A stretch of DNA of 64,000 nucleotides from Lactobacillus bombicola (GTDB lineage: Bacteria > Bacillota > Bacilli > Lactobacillales > Lactobacillaceae). The notes below the pieces were generated by a model. It saw only the letters and a program-made list of their open reading frames with translations, made no database searches and was not told the DNA's origin. The translations under genes were made by a program, and so were the position numbers. Shown here piece after piece: positions 1 through 11,999 of this stretch; the first letter of the stretch is position 1; every line of letters begins with the position of its first letter. The DNA lies in assembly GCF_900112665.1 (NCBI RefSeq), contig NZ_FOMN01000005.1, positions 31,424 through 95,423 on the forward strand. The letters are read 5' to 3'.

Positions 1-28
1 CGTACTAAGTTTTCAAAAACTTAGTACG
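1..28 (-). terminator. Hairpin terminator after rpsR
   Basis: A perfect 10-bp inverted repeat (CGTACTAAGT / ACTTAGTACG) with an 8-base loop lies just past the rpsR stop codon. A T-rich run follows on the plus strand, so it could also end plus-strand transcription from outside the window. The minus-strand tail lies beyond position 1 and cannot be seen. Confidence 0.6.
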
Positions 29-49
29 TTTAAATTTTTATTCGACTAA

Positions 50-286
50 TTAATCTTCAGTAACAAATGGCAACAAGCCCATAATGCGAGCTCTTTCAAT
101 TGCCTTAGCTACTTTACGTTGATTCTTAGCGCTAGTGCCAGTGACACGACGTGGTAAGATTTTACCTCTTTCTGAGATAAAACGTTTCAACAGATCAACG
201 TCCTTGTAGTCAACGTAATCAATATGGTTGGCTGCGATAAAGTCAACCTTACGACGACGGTGGCCGCCTCTTCTTTGTTGAGCCAT
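50..286 (-). CDS. rpsR: 30S ribosomal protein S18
   Basis: Small-subunit ribosomal protein S18, which binds 16S rRNA in the platform next to S6. The 78-residue length is normal for the family. The basic N-terminus ([11 protein letters not shown]) and the motif [20 protein letters not shown] are characteristic. It is the last gene of the rpsF-ssb-rpsR operon, 23 bp after ssb, and is read away from oriC. The start is the ATG behind an AAAGGAC-type ribosome binding site. The arrangement with SSB between S6 and S18 is conserved in Bacillota. Confidence 0.98.
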   Translation of the reverse strand: MAQQRRGGHRRRKVDFIAANHIDYVDYKDVDLLKRFISERGKILPRRVTGTSAKNQRKVAKAIERARIMGLLPFVTED

Positions 287-309
287 ATCCTAGGTCCTTT
301 CTTTAAAAG

Positions 310-831
310 TTAGAATGGAAGATCGTCATCCGAAATATCAATTGTATCACCCGAACCAGCGAACGGATCCTGCGTTACATCCGACTGATTATTAATTGGG
401 TTATTTTGATTAGATGCTCCCATATTAGGCGAACTAGTGGTATTTGGATTACCAAAGTTGCCGGTATTATTCGGTGTAAAATCACCATTTTGGCCACGGG
501 CTTCACGCTCTTTGCGTGATTCAAGCAGTGAAAAGTTATCAACGACAACCTCAGTCACATATACTCTTTGCCCATCTTTATTATCGTATGTTCTGGTTTG
601 AATCCGGCCATCAATACCAACAAGTGACCCTTTTGACGTAAAGTTACAGAAGTTCTCTGCGGCCTTGCGCCAAATGACACAACTGATAAAGTCTGCTCCT
701 CTCTCACCTTGAGCGTTAGTATACTGACGATCAACAGCAAGAGTAAACGTAGCAACCGAGATTCCACTCCCAGTAGTACGTAATTCAGGATCACGTGTTA
801 AACGGCCGACAAGTACAACTCGATTAATCAT
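310..831 (-). CDS. ssb: Single-stranded DNA-binding protein
   Basis: SSB coats single-stranded DNA during replication, recombination and repair and recruits partners through its acidic tail. Residues 1 to about 110 form the OB-fold, beginning MINRVVLVGRLTRDPELR. Residues about 115-160 are an Asn/Gly/Ser-rich disordered linker, and the C-terminal tip is DDDLPF, the canonical partner-binding hexapeptide. The length of 173 aa is typical for lactobacilli. It lies between rpsF (46 bp upstream) and rpsR in one operon. Confidence 0.98.
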   Translation of the reverse strand: MINRVVLVGRLTRDPELRTTGSGISVATFTLAVDRQYTNAQGERGADFISCVIWRKAAENFCNFTSKGSLVGIDGRIQTRTYDNKDGQRVYVTEVVVDNFSLLESRKEREARGQNGDFTPNNTGNFGNPNTTSSPNMGASNQNNPINNQSDVTQDPFAGSGDTIDISDDDLPF

Positions 832-877
832 ACTATAGGTCCCCTTTCCTAAATCACGAAAACGATAAAGTTTTTGC

Positions 878-1174
878 CTATTTATCTAATTTAACAGTCA
901 TTGAACGTAAAACAGCAGTATCAATCTTAGATAGACGATCAAATTCATTAACTGCATCTGCGTTATCAGCAGTGAAAACCATAATATGGTAAGTTCCCTC
1001 ACGATATTTGTTGATTTCGTATGCAAAATGACGCTTTTCCCAGTCTTTTGACTCAACCATCGTACCACCATTATTGGTAATAACTTTATCATAGTTTTCA
1101 ACTAGCGCCTTCTTTGATTCTTCATCAATATCAGGCTTAATAATATAAGTTATTTCGTACTTTGTAGTTGTCAT
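878..1174 (-). CDS. rpsF: 30S ribosomal protein S6
   Basis: Ribosomal protein S6, the partner of S18 on the 30S platform. The 98-residue length and the motifs [14 protein letters not shown] and [19 protein letters not shown] (conserved beta-strand region) are typical. The ATG is preceded by a strong AAAGGAGGTG ribosome binding site. It is the first gene of rpsF-ssb-rpsR. A sigma-A promoter and a leader hairpin lie upstream, so the operon may be autoregulated by S6:S18 as in other Bacillota; that is inferred. Confidence 0.98.
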   Translation of the reverse strand: MTTTKYEITYIIKPDIDEESKKALVENYDKVITNNGGTMVESKDWEKRHFAYEINKYREGTYHIMVFTADNADAVNEFDRLSKIDTAVLRSMTVKLDK

Positions 1175-1202
1175 ACTAGTGCACCTCCTTTTGGACTAAA
1201 TG

Positions 1203-1224
1203 GTTCTTGCTAAAATTCAAGAAC
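1203..1224 (-). promoter_or_regulatory. Leader hairpin of the rpsF operon
   Basis: GTTCTTG and CAAGAAC form a 7-bp stem with an 8-base loop in the rpsF 5' leader, just ahead of the ribosome binding site. S6:S18 complexes bind hairpins in rpsF leaders of several bacteria. I did not verify the conserved bulge of that motif here, so the regulatory role is a suggestion. Confidence 0.35.
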
Positions 1225-1259
1225 AAGGAAAGTAATCAATTTATTACTCACAATCTCTA

Positions 1260-1288
1260 ATTTTAGCACAATACTAAAAAATTACCAA
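1260..1288 (-). promoter_or_regulatory. Promoter of rpsF-ssb-rpsR
   Basis: Read on the minus strand: -35 TTGGTA (1283-1288), a 17-bp spacer, and -10 TAAAAT (1260-1265). It lies about 85 bp before the rpsF start. Good sigma-A type match. Confidence 0.6.
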
Positions 1289-1383
1289 ACTATCTTCACG
1301 TGATCCTACAAAAGATTTTACTCTCTTCATAGAATAAATACGTCAAAATGCCTGATAATTTTTTAAAAATTTATAGTTGAGGC

Positions 1384-3873
1384 TTAGTCTTTTATATCCT
1401 CATCTTGGCGTTCTTTTTCACCAACTGTTTGATCTTCTTCTGCTGGAACTATTGCCAAACTGGCCACCTTATTTTCAGCATTAATTTTAATTAAGCGAAC
1501 CCCAATTGTACTACGCCCAGTTTGCGAAACATCATCAATTTTAAAGCGAATCATAATACCATCATTGGTAATCACCATAATATTTTGGGTACTATCAATT
1601 ACGGTCACGCCAGATAAGGGACCATTCTTTTCAGTAACATTAGCAGTTTTAATTCCTTTACCGCCACGCCCCTTAGTTGGATATTCAGCAGCAGATGTAC
1701 GTTTGCCGTAACCTTTTTCAGAAATAACCATAATTTCATCTTGATCACTCACAACACCAGATCCAACTACATAATCATTAGCACGCAAGTTAATACCACG
1801 TACGCCAGCAGCTGTTCTACCCATTGAACGAACTGTGGTTTCATTAAAGCGAACTGCATAACCTAAATGGGTTCCAATTAAAATATCCTGTTTACCATCA
1901 GTTGATAAAACATTGGTTAATTCATCACCATCGCGCAAAGTCAACGCAATCAACCCACTATTTCTGATGTTAGCAAATTCACTAACATGAGTGCGCTTAA
2001 CAACTCCTAACTTAGTAATAAAGAATAGATATTGATCATTCGCATCTTCAGGGATATTAACAATTGTTTCAATCTTTTCTCCCTTTTCCAATTGCAATAA
2101 ATTAACTATTGGTAAGCCTTTAGCGGTCCGACTAAATTCAGGAATTTCATAGGCTTTCTTAGAATAAACTTTACCTTTATTGCTAAAGAATAGTAACAAG
2201 TCATGGGTACTGGAATACATTAATTTTTCAATAAAGTCGCCATCTTTAATCCCCATTCCCTTGATGCCCTTACCACCACGATTTTGCGTTTTAAATTCAT
2301 TAATGAGCATCCGCTTGATATAGCCACTATGGGTTAAAGTTAATAAAACATCCTGCTTTTCAATTAAATCCTCATCTTCGATTGAGATGACTTCACCATC
2401 ACCAATCTTAGTGCGACGTTCATCCCCAAAACGTTTTTGTGTTTCTAACAATTCTTCATAGATAATCTCATTAATTCGCTCCCGATGAGCTAGAATATCC
2501 TTATAATCAGCAATTCTAACTTGCAATTCTTTATATTCTTCTTCAACTTTATCGCGCTCTAAGCCAGTTAAACGTACTAAACGCATATCTAAGATAGCTT
2601 GTGATTGCTTATCATCAAGTCCGAAACGACTAATCAAAGCTGCTTTGGCAATATCACTCGATTCACTCTGTCGAATAATTCGTACGATTTCATCAATATG
2701 ATCTAAAGCAATTTTCAATCCAGCTAAAATGTGAGCTCTAGCTTCAGCTTTACCCAGCTCAAACTTTGTCCTACGGGTAACAACATCTTCTTGATGCTTA
2801 AGATAATATTCAAGCATTTGTTTTAAGCTTAAAAAATGGGGTGCGCCGTCAACAATCGCGACCATATTCATCCCAAAATTTGCTTGCATTTGCGTTAACT
2901 TAAATAAATTATTTAGTACAACACTTGCGCTAGCATCTCGTCGAATATCAATAGTTAGGCGCATTCCTGTCTGATCGGATTCATCTCGAACTCCAGTTAT
3001 ACCATCAATTGTTTTAGCCCGTGCCAAATCAGCTATTTTCTTAACTAATTCCGCCTTGTTAACTAAGTAAGGTAACTCAGTTACAACAATCCGTTCTCGG
3101 CCACTCTTTTCAGTTTCAATGGCAGTATTAGCCCGTACGACAATATTACCACGGCCAGTTTCATAAGCACGATAAATGCCACTACGACCCATGATTGTCC
3201 CACCCGTTGGGAAATCAGGTCCAGGAATTGCTTTCATTAACTCCTTAGTCGTAACATCGGGATTGTCCATCACCATATGTATCCCTTTAATAACTTCTGA
3301 TAAATTATGTGGTGGTATATTAGTTGTCATTCCTACTGCTATACCACTTGTACCGTTTACCAAAAGGTTCGGAATTCTAGCCGGCAAAACAATCGGCTCA
3401 TTCTCAGAATCATCATAATTCCGCTGCCAGTCAATCGTATTTTTATTAATATCCCGTAACATTTCAACCGCAATTTTACTCATGCGGGCTTCAGTATACC
3501 GCATTGCGGCTGGTTCATCACCATCAACCGAACCAAAATTACCATGTCCATCTACTAACATGTAGCGGTAACTAAAATCCTGGGCCATGTGCGCCATCGC
3601 TAAATAAATCGAAGAATCACCATGGGGGTGAAACTTACCCATAACTTCTCCCACGATTCTAGCTGATTTTTTATATGGTTTATCCGGTGTAACTCCCAGT
3701 TCACTCATACCATAAAGAATACGGCGCTGCACTGGCTTTAAGCCATCCCGAACATCTGGTAATGCTCGAGCCACAATAACCGACATGGCATAATCAAGAA
3801 ACGAACTATTCATTACGCTAGTCAAGTCAACATTTCTTATTCGATGATCCTGACCTTGATTGTCGTTATCCAT
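1384..3873 (-). CDS. gyrA: DNA gyrase subunit A
   Basis: The DNA-cleaving subunit of gyrase, which introduces negative supercoils with GyrB. The N-terminal breakage-reunion domain contains [20 protein letters not shown], and the active-site tyrosine lies in [10 protein letters not shown]. The quinolone-resistance region reads [12 protein letters not shown]. The C-terminal beta-pinwheel carries the GyrA box QNRGGKG plus a degenerate copy further on (TKGRGGKG). The length of 829 aa is normal and the C-terminus is acidic. It follows gyrB by 10 bp on the same transcript. Confidence 0.98.
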   Translation of the reverse strand: MDNDNQGQDHRIRNVDLTSVMNSSFLDYAMSVIVARALPDVRDGLKPVQRRILYGMSELGVTPDKPYKKSARIVGEVMGKFHPHGDSSIYLAMAHMAQDFSYRYMLVDGHGNFGSVDGDEPAAMRYTEARMSKIAVEMLRDINKNTIDWQRNYDDSENEPIVLPARIPNLLVNGTSGIAVGMTTNIPPHNLSEVIKGIHMVMDNPDVTTKELMKAIPGPDFPTGGTIMGRSGIYRAYETGRGNIVVRANTAIETEKSGRERIVVTELPYLVNKAELVKKIADLARAKTIDGITGVRDESDQTGMRLTIDIRRDASASVVLNNLFKLTQMQANFGMNMVAIVDGAPHFLSLKQMLEYYLKHQEDVVTRRTKFELGKAEARAHILAGLKIALDHIDEIVRIIRQSESSDIAKAALISRFGLDDKQSQAILDMRLVRLTGLERDKVEEEYKELQVRIADYKDILAHRERINEIIYEELLETQKRFGDERRTKIGDGEVISIEDEDLIEKQDVLLTLTHSGYIKRMLINEFKTQNRGGKGIKGMGIKDGDFIEKLMYSSTHDLLLFFSNKGKVYSKKAYEIPEFSRTAKGLPIVNLLQLEKGEKIETIVNIPEDANDQYLFFITKLGVVKRTHVSEFANIRNSGLIALTLRDGDELTNVLSTDGKQDILIGTHLGYAVRFNETTVRSMGRTAAGVRGINLRANDYVVGSGVVSDQDEIMVISEKGYGKRTSAAEYPTKGRGGKGIKTANVTEKNGPLSGVTVIDSTQNIMVITNDGIMIRFKIDDVSQTGRSTIGVRLIKINAENKVASLAIVPAEEDQTVGEKERQDEDIKD

Positions 3874-3883
3874 TTAAACCTCC

Positions 3884-6977
<3,094 letters not shown>

Positions 6978-6988
6978 CTTTTTGTTGC

Positions 6989-7213
6989 TTACCGAAATTT
7001 ATATGTTTCGTCAGCTATTTTAACTTGATCATCAGGTCTAATTTTTTTACCACGCCGATTCTCTTTGACTCCATTAAGAAAAACCGGATTTTCCTGCAAG
7101 TACCATTTAGCTTGTCCACCCGATGAAATGATACTTTCTTCTTTGAGAAATTGACTCAGGGTAATATATTCGCCCTTTACTTTAAATTCCTTAATAATAT
7201 CCACCTTCACCAC
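6989..7213 (-). CDS. yaaA: S4-domain RNA-binding protein YaaA/RlbA
   Basis: A 74-residue protein with an S4-like RNA-binding fold: [25 protein letters not shown] then [19 protein letters not shown]. It is conserved between dnaN and recF in Bacillota, where it is linked to ribosome assembly or RNA binding; the precise role is not settled. Here it is the first gene of yaaA-recF-gyrB-gyrA, separated from dnaN by a terminator and served by its own promoter. Confidence 0.93.
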   Translation of the reverse strand: MVKVDIIKEFKVKGEYITLSQFLKEESIISSGGQAKWYLQENPVFLNGVKENRRGKKIRPDDQVKIADETYKFR

Positions 7214-7241
7214 TATAAACTTCTAATATTTCTTATTATTA

Positions 7242-7270
7242 AGTATATTCGTTTCATCACTAAAAGACAA
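7242..7270 (-). promoter_or_regulatory. Promoter of yaaA-recF-gyrB-gyrA
   Basis: On the minus strand: -35 TTGTCT (7265-7270), exactly 17 bp, then -10 TATACT (7242-7247), about 30 bp before the yaaA start. Together with the terminator after dnaN it makes this a transcription unit separate from dnaA-dnaN. Confidence 0.7.
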
Positions 7271-7384
7271 CTTAAGTGGCAATATAAAGCCCTATAACCG
7301 CTGTTTTTCAAAATAAACATTTTATAGTAAAGGACTCAAAAATAAAATACAGCCCCCATCTTGACCATTTTAACAAGGTCATAC

Positions 7385-7433
7385 AAAAAAAAGCCATTAG
7401 TTTAAATTAATAGCTTTTTTTAATGGCTTTTTT
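7385..7433 (-). terminator. Rho-independent terminator after dnaN
   Basis: An inverted repeat (AAAAAGCCATTA ... TAATGGCTTTTTT) immediately follows the dnaN stop. On the minus strand it is followed by a run of eight T. A second A/T-rich stem lies in the loop. Confidence 0.8.
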
Positions 7434-8564
7434 CTAAAAAGTTCTAACTGGGGTAATTAATTGGACAAAGTCAATGTCCGTTTTATTTGGATTAACAGTA
7501 AACGGACGCAGAGGTTGCGTAAATTCCATAATTACTGCATCAGATACAGACGCGCGCAAGGCATCACGTAAGTAATCTGGGTTAAATGATATTTTTAAAT
7601 TGCTACCAGTGAGTTTGCGAAAACTTACGTTTTCTTCAACATTACCGATTTCTGCCGACTCACCCGATAATTTAGCACTTTGCTTTTCTGTATCTAAGGT
7701 TAAATCAACTACGTTATTACGCCCAGCATGCGTCAATAAACTTGCTCGATCAAGTGCACTAGATAATTCAGCCAAATCAAATTCAACTTGAGTTGTACTT
7801 TCAGTTGGAATTAACCGAGCTGTATCTGGGTAACTGCCTTCAAGTAACCGCGAATAAAATAAGATATTACCAATTTCAAATAATACTTGGTTTTCACCTG
7901 GACAAACTTTAATTTGAGGATCTGTCTCACCAATAATTCGCGCTAATTCTAATAAGCTTTTTCCTGGAATAATTAAATCAGTTTCAGTTGGTGCACCTTG
8001 ATCTAAAATTAAAGCACGACTTGATAAGCGGTGTGAATCAGTTGCAACGGCATGAATTTTATTGGGACTAAAGGTAAAATGAACGCCCGTTAATACGAGG
8101 CGACTTTCTTGAGTAGCAACAGCAAATTGGGTTTCATTGATAATTTCACGGAAAGTTTTTCCCGAAATTATAAAAGCGGAATTGTCGGGAATTTCCGGTA
8201 ATCTTGGGTAAGTATTGGAATCTAATCCATTAATCGTAAATTCGCTATTTTCGGAAACAATTTGGGTTTGAAAGCTTTCTTTTACTTCTAGTGAAAATTC
8301 CTTACCTGGCAACCGTTTGATTATTTCACTAAAAAAGCGTGCAGGTAGCACAATTGATCCTGGAGAGTCGACTTTTAAATCTTCACTGACTGGAATGCGA
8401 ATTTCAATTGATATTTCAGTATCACTACCTGTCAGTAGTAATTCATTTTCAGATAGGTTAAGTTTGATACCACTGAGAATAGGAATTGCTGTTCTAGAAG
8501 AGATTGCATGCATGACGTTATTTAAATTATCGATAAAAAGATTTCGATTAACAGTAAATTTCAT
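7434..8564 (-). CDS. dnaN: DNA polymerase III sliding clamp (beta)
   Basis: The beta clamp tethers DNA polymerase III to DNA. The length of 376 aa, the start MKFTVNRNLFIDNLNNV and the clamp-domain sequence LVLTGVHFTFSPNKIHAVATDSHRL-like region are typical. It ends QLITPVRTF, the conserved C-terminal edge near the peptide-binding pocket. The ATG has a strong AGGAGG site. It is 173 bp downstream of dnaA; the gap holds DnaA-box-like 9-mers. Confidence 0.98.
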   Translation of the reverse strand: MKFTVNRNLFIDNLNNVMHAISSRTAIPILSGIKLNLSENELLLTGSDTEISIEIRIPVSEDLKVDSPGSIVLPARFFSEIIKRLPGKEFSLEVKESFQTQIVSENSEFTINGLDSNTYPRLPEIPDNSAFIISGKTFREIINETQFAVATQESRLVLTGVHFTFSPNKIHAVATDSHRLSSRALILDQGAPTETDLIIPGKSLLELARIIGETDPQIKVCPGENQVLFEIGNILFYSRLLEGSYPDTARLIPTESTTQVEFDLAELSSALDRASLLTHAGRNNVVDLTLDTEKQSAKLSGESAEIGNVEENVSFRKLTGSNLKISFNPDYLRDALRASVSDAVIMEFTQPLRPFTVNPNKTDIDFVQLITPVRTF

Positions 8565-8697
8565 AGTTGCCTCCTGTAATGGCTAATTTCTTTATATATT
8601 AATTATATATTTATTTAAGTAGTATTAGTAGGTCCTGTGATTTGTGTTGAAAAAGCAAGTTGACCCTAAAATAACGTAATTTGTACGGTTAAGAAGT

Positions 8698-8724
8698 TGT
8701 GTATAAGTCAATATCTTTTCCACA
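8698..8724. promoter_or_regulatory. DnaA-box-like 9-mers between dnaA and dnaN
   Basis: TGTGTATAA (8698-8706) and TTTTCCACA (8716-8724) each differ by one base from the consensus TGTGGATAA/TTATCCACA. Many Bacillota have a second DnaA-box cluster in this gap (bipartite origin). It may also feed back on dnaA-dnaN transcription. Confidence 0.5.
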
Positions 8725-8737
8725 AGGATTAATTTAG

Positions 8738-10108
8738 TTAGTGATCGAGCATTTGCTTTAAATCAAAAACTGCAGTCTTAATATCTGAATTAGTTTTAAT
8801 TTCTTGGCTGATTTTTTCATAAGCATGCATTACGGTAGTATGATCTTTACCACCGAATTCTTGTCCGATTTTTGGCAAACTAGAATCAGTTAATTCACGT
8901 GACAAATACATGGCAATCTGGCGTGGTATCACGATTTGCCGAACTCTTTTCTTACCTTTTAACTCAAAAGTTGAAGTTTGAAAGTAATTTGCAACAACTT
9001 CTTGAATTTTAGAAATTTGCAGTCCTTGATTTTTTTGTACTAATTTTAGGTCGGCCAATGCTTCACGCGCTAAATTAACATTAATATCTTCATGCTCAAT
9101 TGTGGCATGTGCTTGTACTTTGACCAGTGCCCCCTCTAGTTCCCGAATGTTAGTATCAACTTGTGAAGCAATATAATCTAAGGTGTTGTCATCAATAGTG
9201 AGGTTTTCCGCTTCTGCTTTTTTGCGTAAAATTGCAATTCGCGTCTCTAAGTCTGGAGGAGTAATTTCAACTTGCAAACCCCAGGTAAAGCGAGAAACTA
9301 ATCTTTCAGATAAATCGGGAATTTCAGTTGGTAAGCGGTCACTAGTCATAACGATTTGTTTTTGATCGTTATAGAGCGTTTCAAAAGTATGGAAGAATTC
9401 TTCTTGAATTCCTTCTTTTTTAGCAAAGAACTGAATGTCGTCGACTAATAATAAATCGCAAGTTCGGTATTTTTCCCGAAATTGATCTTGCGTTTTATTT
9501 TTGATGGAATTAATAAAATCATTGACAAAAGTTTCGCTTTGAATATAGACGATTTTGGCATTTGGACGTTCAGCTAACATTTGATGACCAATGGCCTGCA
9601 TTAGGTGGGTTTTACCTAATCCCACACCACCAAAAATAAAAAGTGGATTATAAAAACTACCAGGACTATCCGCAACTGCTAATGCAGCGCCAGCAGCTAA
9701 CTTGTTTCCTTCACCTTGGACAAAGTTATCAAAAGTATATTTTTCGTTTAATTTAAGATTGCGGACAAAAGCATTAGGTGTGGTCTTTTGTGTCTGAGCT
9801 GTTGGCATCTTTGGCTGTGAACTCGGTGTAACTAAACGCTCGGTGCTACTAGTTTCTTCAATTCGAAAAATCGGAATGACTTCAATATTGGCATAACCAT
9901 ATGCTGATTGAATTAATTGAGCAGATAGGTTCTTTTCCCAATAACCTTTGGTTACCGGATTCTGAACGGCAATTTTTAATTCATGGCTGGTCTGGTCAAA
10001 AGAAATAGGCTTGGTATGTTTGAACCAAGCATTATATGCGACTTCGTTAAAGCGTTGATGCATTTCAGTATTAAAATGCTCCCAAAATTCATTAATATCA
10101 AACTCCAA
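8738..10108 (-). CDS. dnaA: Chromosomal replication initiator DnaA
   Basis: An AAA+ initiator that binds oriC boxes and melts DNA. Domain I is N-terminal (FWEHFNTEMHQRFNEVAYNAW). The linker is about residues 85-110. The AAA+ domain has Walker A FGGVGLGKTHLMQAIGH and Walker B LLLVDDIQFFAKKE. Domain IV has the box-binding signature PRQIAMYLSRELTDSSLPKIG and GGKDHTTVMHAYEKI. I start it at TTG 10108 (MEFDINEFW): GGAGGGG lies 6 bases upstream and the 456 aa length fits the family. An upstream in-frame start at 10150 would add 14 residues without a ribosome binding site. Confidence 0.97.
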   Translation of the reverse strand: MEFDINEFWEHFNTEMHQRFNEVAYNAWFKHTKPISFDQTSHELKIAVQNPVTKGYWEKNLSAQLIQSAYGYANIEVIPIFRIEETSSTERLVTPSSQPKMPTAQTQKTTPNAFVRNLKLNEKYTFDNFVQGEGNKLAAGAALAVADSPGSFYNPLFIFGGVGLGKTHLMQAIGHQMLAERPNAKIVYIQSETFVNDFINSIKNKTQDQFREKYRTCDLLLVDDIQFFAKKEGIQEEFFHTFETLYNDQKQIVMTSDRLPTEIPDLSERLVSRFTWGLQVEITPPDLETRIAILRKKAEAENLTIDDNTLDYIASQVDTNIRELEGALVKVQAHATIEHEDINVNLAREALADLKLVQKNQGLQISKIQEVVANYFQTSTFELKGKKRVRQIVIPRQIAMYLSRELTDSSLPKIGQEFGGKDHTTVMHAYEKISQEIKTNSDIKTAVFDLKQMLDH

Positions 10109-10162
10109 AATAAACCCCTCCGATAACTTAAGCAGAGTATATTTTACCATCTAATAAAAATG

Positions 10163-10419
10163 TTTTCCACAAGTGAATAAAAAGAATTCAGAATTAACAA
10201 GATGTGGATAAATATTTTATGGGAATACACAAGATTTGCTCAAATAAGTACTTGAAAAAGTTTATTAGCATATTGTCTTGTGCATAATTTTTATTATAAT
10301 AATAGGACTTTAGCCAAATAGCACAACAAAATATCCACATGTTGTGCATAATTTTTTTAACAGGTTGGGAATTGTGCATAATCTTGTGCAAAGCATTGTG
10401 ACTTGTTTATTGTGGATAA
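10163..10419. other. Replication origin oriC (DnaA-box cluster)
   Basis: Perfect DnaA boxes TGTGGATAA lie at 10203-10211 and 10411-10419. One-mismatch boxes are TTTTCCACA (10163-10171), TGTGCATAA (10279-10287, 10343-10351, 10373-10381) and ATATCCACA (10331-10339). The triplets TAA-TAA-TAG at 10297-10305, in an A/T-rich stretch, resemble the DnaA-trio unwinding element. Genes diverge on either side, as expected of a bidirectional origin. The exact unwinding site is inferred. Confidence 0.9.
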
Positions 10420-10600
10420 AATTACAGATCTTTATGTTAACAACGATGTCTGGGCGCGGCTGTTTAAAATGAGACATAAAATTCGTTATTGCAATTTTGT
10501 TATGGGTTGCATGCCTGCGAAATAGTGTATTTACAATAATCGCCAATAGTGCTATTGAATTTTAAGGTCATTACTAGCCTGAAATTGTTTACTGATTTTT

Positions 10601-11124
10601 CTAGTAGTTAATATCTAGTGCATAAAGCTGTCTGAAATTACAACAATTAGGGAGGAAGAGGTCGTCAAATTTTGCGATATTGAAAATCTTTTCTTTAAAT
10701 AAGTGATTCAGTTGTAGTATCTAATTCTGTAATAGTGTCAGTGACTAAAGCAATATAATCTTTAATCATTAATAAAAAATCTTGGCGATGAGGCAGATTC
10801 CCTTGCGTAATTATGCGCTTTAGTCGTGTGAGTTCACTGCATGAGTTTTGATAATAAGAATCGTTCATCAATTTGATTAGCTCTTGTTCACGATCATATT
10901 GTAATTTCATATTGTAATTTCTTTTCTGGATTTAATTCTGCAAAAAAATCTGCAGCCGGGATGCCGTTATAGTCCAAAAGTTTGATCAAGTCATCGGCAG
11001 TGATCCGATTGAGGCCCTTTTCCACCTCGGAATAGAAAGAAGGACTGATTGCTGTTCCAGCTCATTCTCTTGGGGTTTTGTTTGCGCGCAGGCGATATTG
11101 TTTTAATAATTCATTTGTTGTCAT
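10601..11124 (-). pseudogene. Decayed Rgg/GadR-type regulator
   Basis: From ATG 11124 (GAGGTG site) the minus strand encodes an Xre-type HTH typical of Rgg regulators: MTTNELLKQYRLRANKTPRE, stop, AGTAISPSFYSEVEKGLNR, ITADDLIKLLDYNGI. The in-frame TGA replaces what is normally a Trp codon (TGG). A 13-bp exact tandem duplication at 10895-10920 then shifts the frame; removing one copy joins the N-terminal part to a 71-residue open stretch (10695-10910) starting LQYDREQELIKLMND. A further shift near 10693 joins FKEKIFNIAKFDDLF, a good Rgg-like continuation. Rgg proteins are about 280-300 aa, so the C-terminal half is also lost. At least three lesions mean it is not functional. Confidence 0.8.
10895..10920. 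repeat. 13-bp exact tandem duplication
   Basis: CATATTGTAATTT is present twice head-to-tail (10895-10907, 10908-10920). It sits inside the rgg-like pseudogene and causes a +13 frameshift. This looks like a replication-slippage event. Confidence 0.95.
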
Positions 11125-11282
11125 TGGTGGCACCTCAATTCGGATACTTAGTCAATGTCTTTACTACTATTTATAAGCTTAATTACGTCTTGAGAACATA
11201 CAATACCGCATAAAAGCGGATAGTTATATTGAAGTGGCTATCAAGTGTCGTTTTTTATCCTGAAGCACTTCTAAGAAAGCGC

Positions 11283-11311
11283 TTGACATTATACTATTGG
11301 CTGAATATCAT
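11283..11311 (+). promoter_or_regulatory. Promoter of the 96-aa unknown gene
   Basis: -35 TTGACA (11283-11288), 17-bp spacer, -10 TATCAT (11306-11311). The -35 overlaps a weak cre-like sequence, AGAAAGCGCTTGAC (11274-11287), which lacks the conserved C near its 3' end; CcpA control is therefore only a possibility. Confidence 0.65.
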
Positions 11312-11351
11312 TAAATGATAATGAAGTTTATTAAGTGAGGAGGAATTGCGA

Positions 11352-11642
11352 TTGATTAATGAACAAGACTATATTAAGCAAGGGTTGAAAGACGATGGTA
11401 ACCTGAAGTTAATATTGAGAGGCAGTGTCGAACACAGTAGCAGTGATGCTGAGGGTAAAGTAGGTGTGGTTAGCGTAGTTTATGCGACTCATAATTGTCA
11501 AAAAGCCCGGCAGAAGTTTGCGGAACTAACCGCGGCTGCAAAAGACGATTACTACATGGTTTACAGCTGCCCGCTTGACACGGATTTGCCCACGCTGGAG
11601 CACTATCCTTCAATCCAAATCGGCAAGGACGACTTGCTATAA
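11352..11642 (+). CDS. Uncharacterised 96-aa protein
   Basis: I do not recognise this family. It is soluble, mildly acidic, with no signal peptide or membrane segment. Motifs are LKLILRGSVEHSSSDAEGK, VVSVVYATHNCQKARQKFAEL and DDYYMVYSCPLDTDL. Start choice: AGGAGG at 11338-11343 is 8 bases before TTG 11352 but only 2 before the in-frame TTG 11346, so 11352 is preferred. It has a strong promoter of its own and sits alone between the broken rgg gene and rpmH. Several codons are more GC-rich (CCCGCTTGACACGG area) than the neighbourhood. Real coding is supported by promoter, ribosome binding site and length. Confidence 0.7.
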   Translation: MINEQDYIKQGLKDDGNLKLILRGSVEHSSSDAEGKVGVVSVVYATHNCQKARQKFAELTAAAKDDYYMVYSCPLDTDLPTLEHYPSIQIGKDDLL

Positions 11643-11729
11643 TAAATGTATCTATGATTAGTTTTGCGAGCTTGCTTGAACAATTATTTGTCTGCCCAGT
11701 GATTAACTTTATCTTTTTTTCGTTTTTAC

Positions 11730-11758
11730 TTGGTTTTTTACTTTAATCATGGTATTCT
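11730..11758 (+). promoter_or_regulatory. Promoter of rpmH
   Basis: -35-like TTGGTT (11730-11735), 17-bp spacer, -10 TATTCT (11753-11758) preceded by TGG (extended -10 character). It is followed by a leader of about 45 bases and the AGGAGGT-type site GGAGGTG. Confidence 0.5.
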
Positions 11759-11806
11759 AATTATTAAATTGTGCAGTTAGCATATTAAAAATGGAGGTGT
11801 AGTTTA

Positions 11807-11947
11807 ATGACAACTAAAAGAACTTACCAACCTAAAAAGCGTCACCGTTCACGCGTTCATGGCTTTATGAAGCGGATGAGCACATCAAATGGCCGTAAGG
11901 TTTTGGCTAGACGCCGTGCAAAGGGTAGAAAAGTCTTATCTGCTTAA
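11807..11947 (+). CDS. rpmH: 50S ribosomal protein L34
   Basis: A 46-residue, very basic ribosomal protein of the large subunit. The family pattern is complete: [20 protein letters not shown], then [20 protein letters not shown]. The GGAGGTG ribosome binding site lies at 11793-11799. rpmH followed by rnpA, divergent from dnaA, is the standard Bacillota origin layout. A hairpin between rpmH and rnpA probably attenuates transcription into rnpA. Confidence 0.98.
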   Translation: MTTKRTYQPKKRHRSRVHGFMKRMSTSNGRKVLARRRAKGRKVLSA

Positions 11948-11973
11948 ACCACTGAAATCCCAGTGGTTTTTTT
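11946..11973 (+). terminator. Terminator/attenuator between rpmH and rnpA
   Basis: AAACCACTG, a 6-base loop and CAGTGGTTT form a 9-bp stem followed by T4, starting at the rpmH stop codon. Because rnpA follows 27 bp later without an obvious promoter, it likely works as a partial terminator that keeps RNase P protein low relative to L34. Confidence 0.75.
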
Positions 11974-11999
11974 AGTATCAAAGAGTGGAATGAAGCGTT

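Noticed and set aside
1290..1306. CTTCACGTGATCC as a fourth parS
   Set aside because: Only about 10 of 16 positions match; the CACGTG core alone is not enough.
10695..10910. A free-standing 71-aa gene
   Set aside because: It is the out-of-frame continuation of the rgg-like pseudogene, created by the 13-bp duplication.
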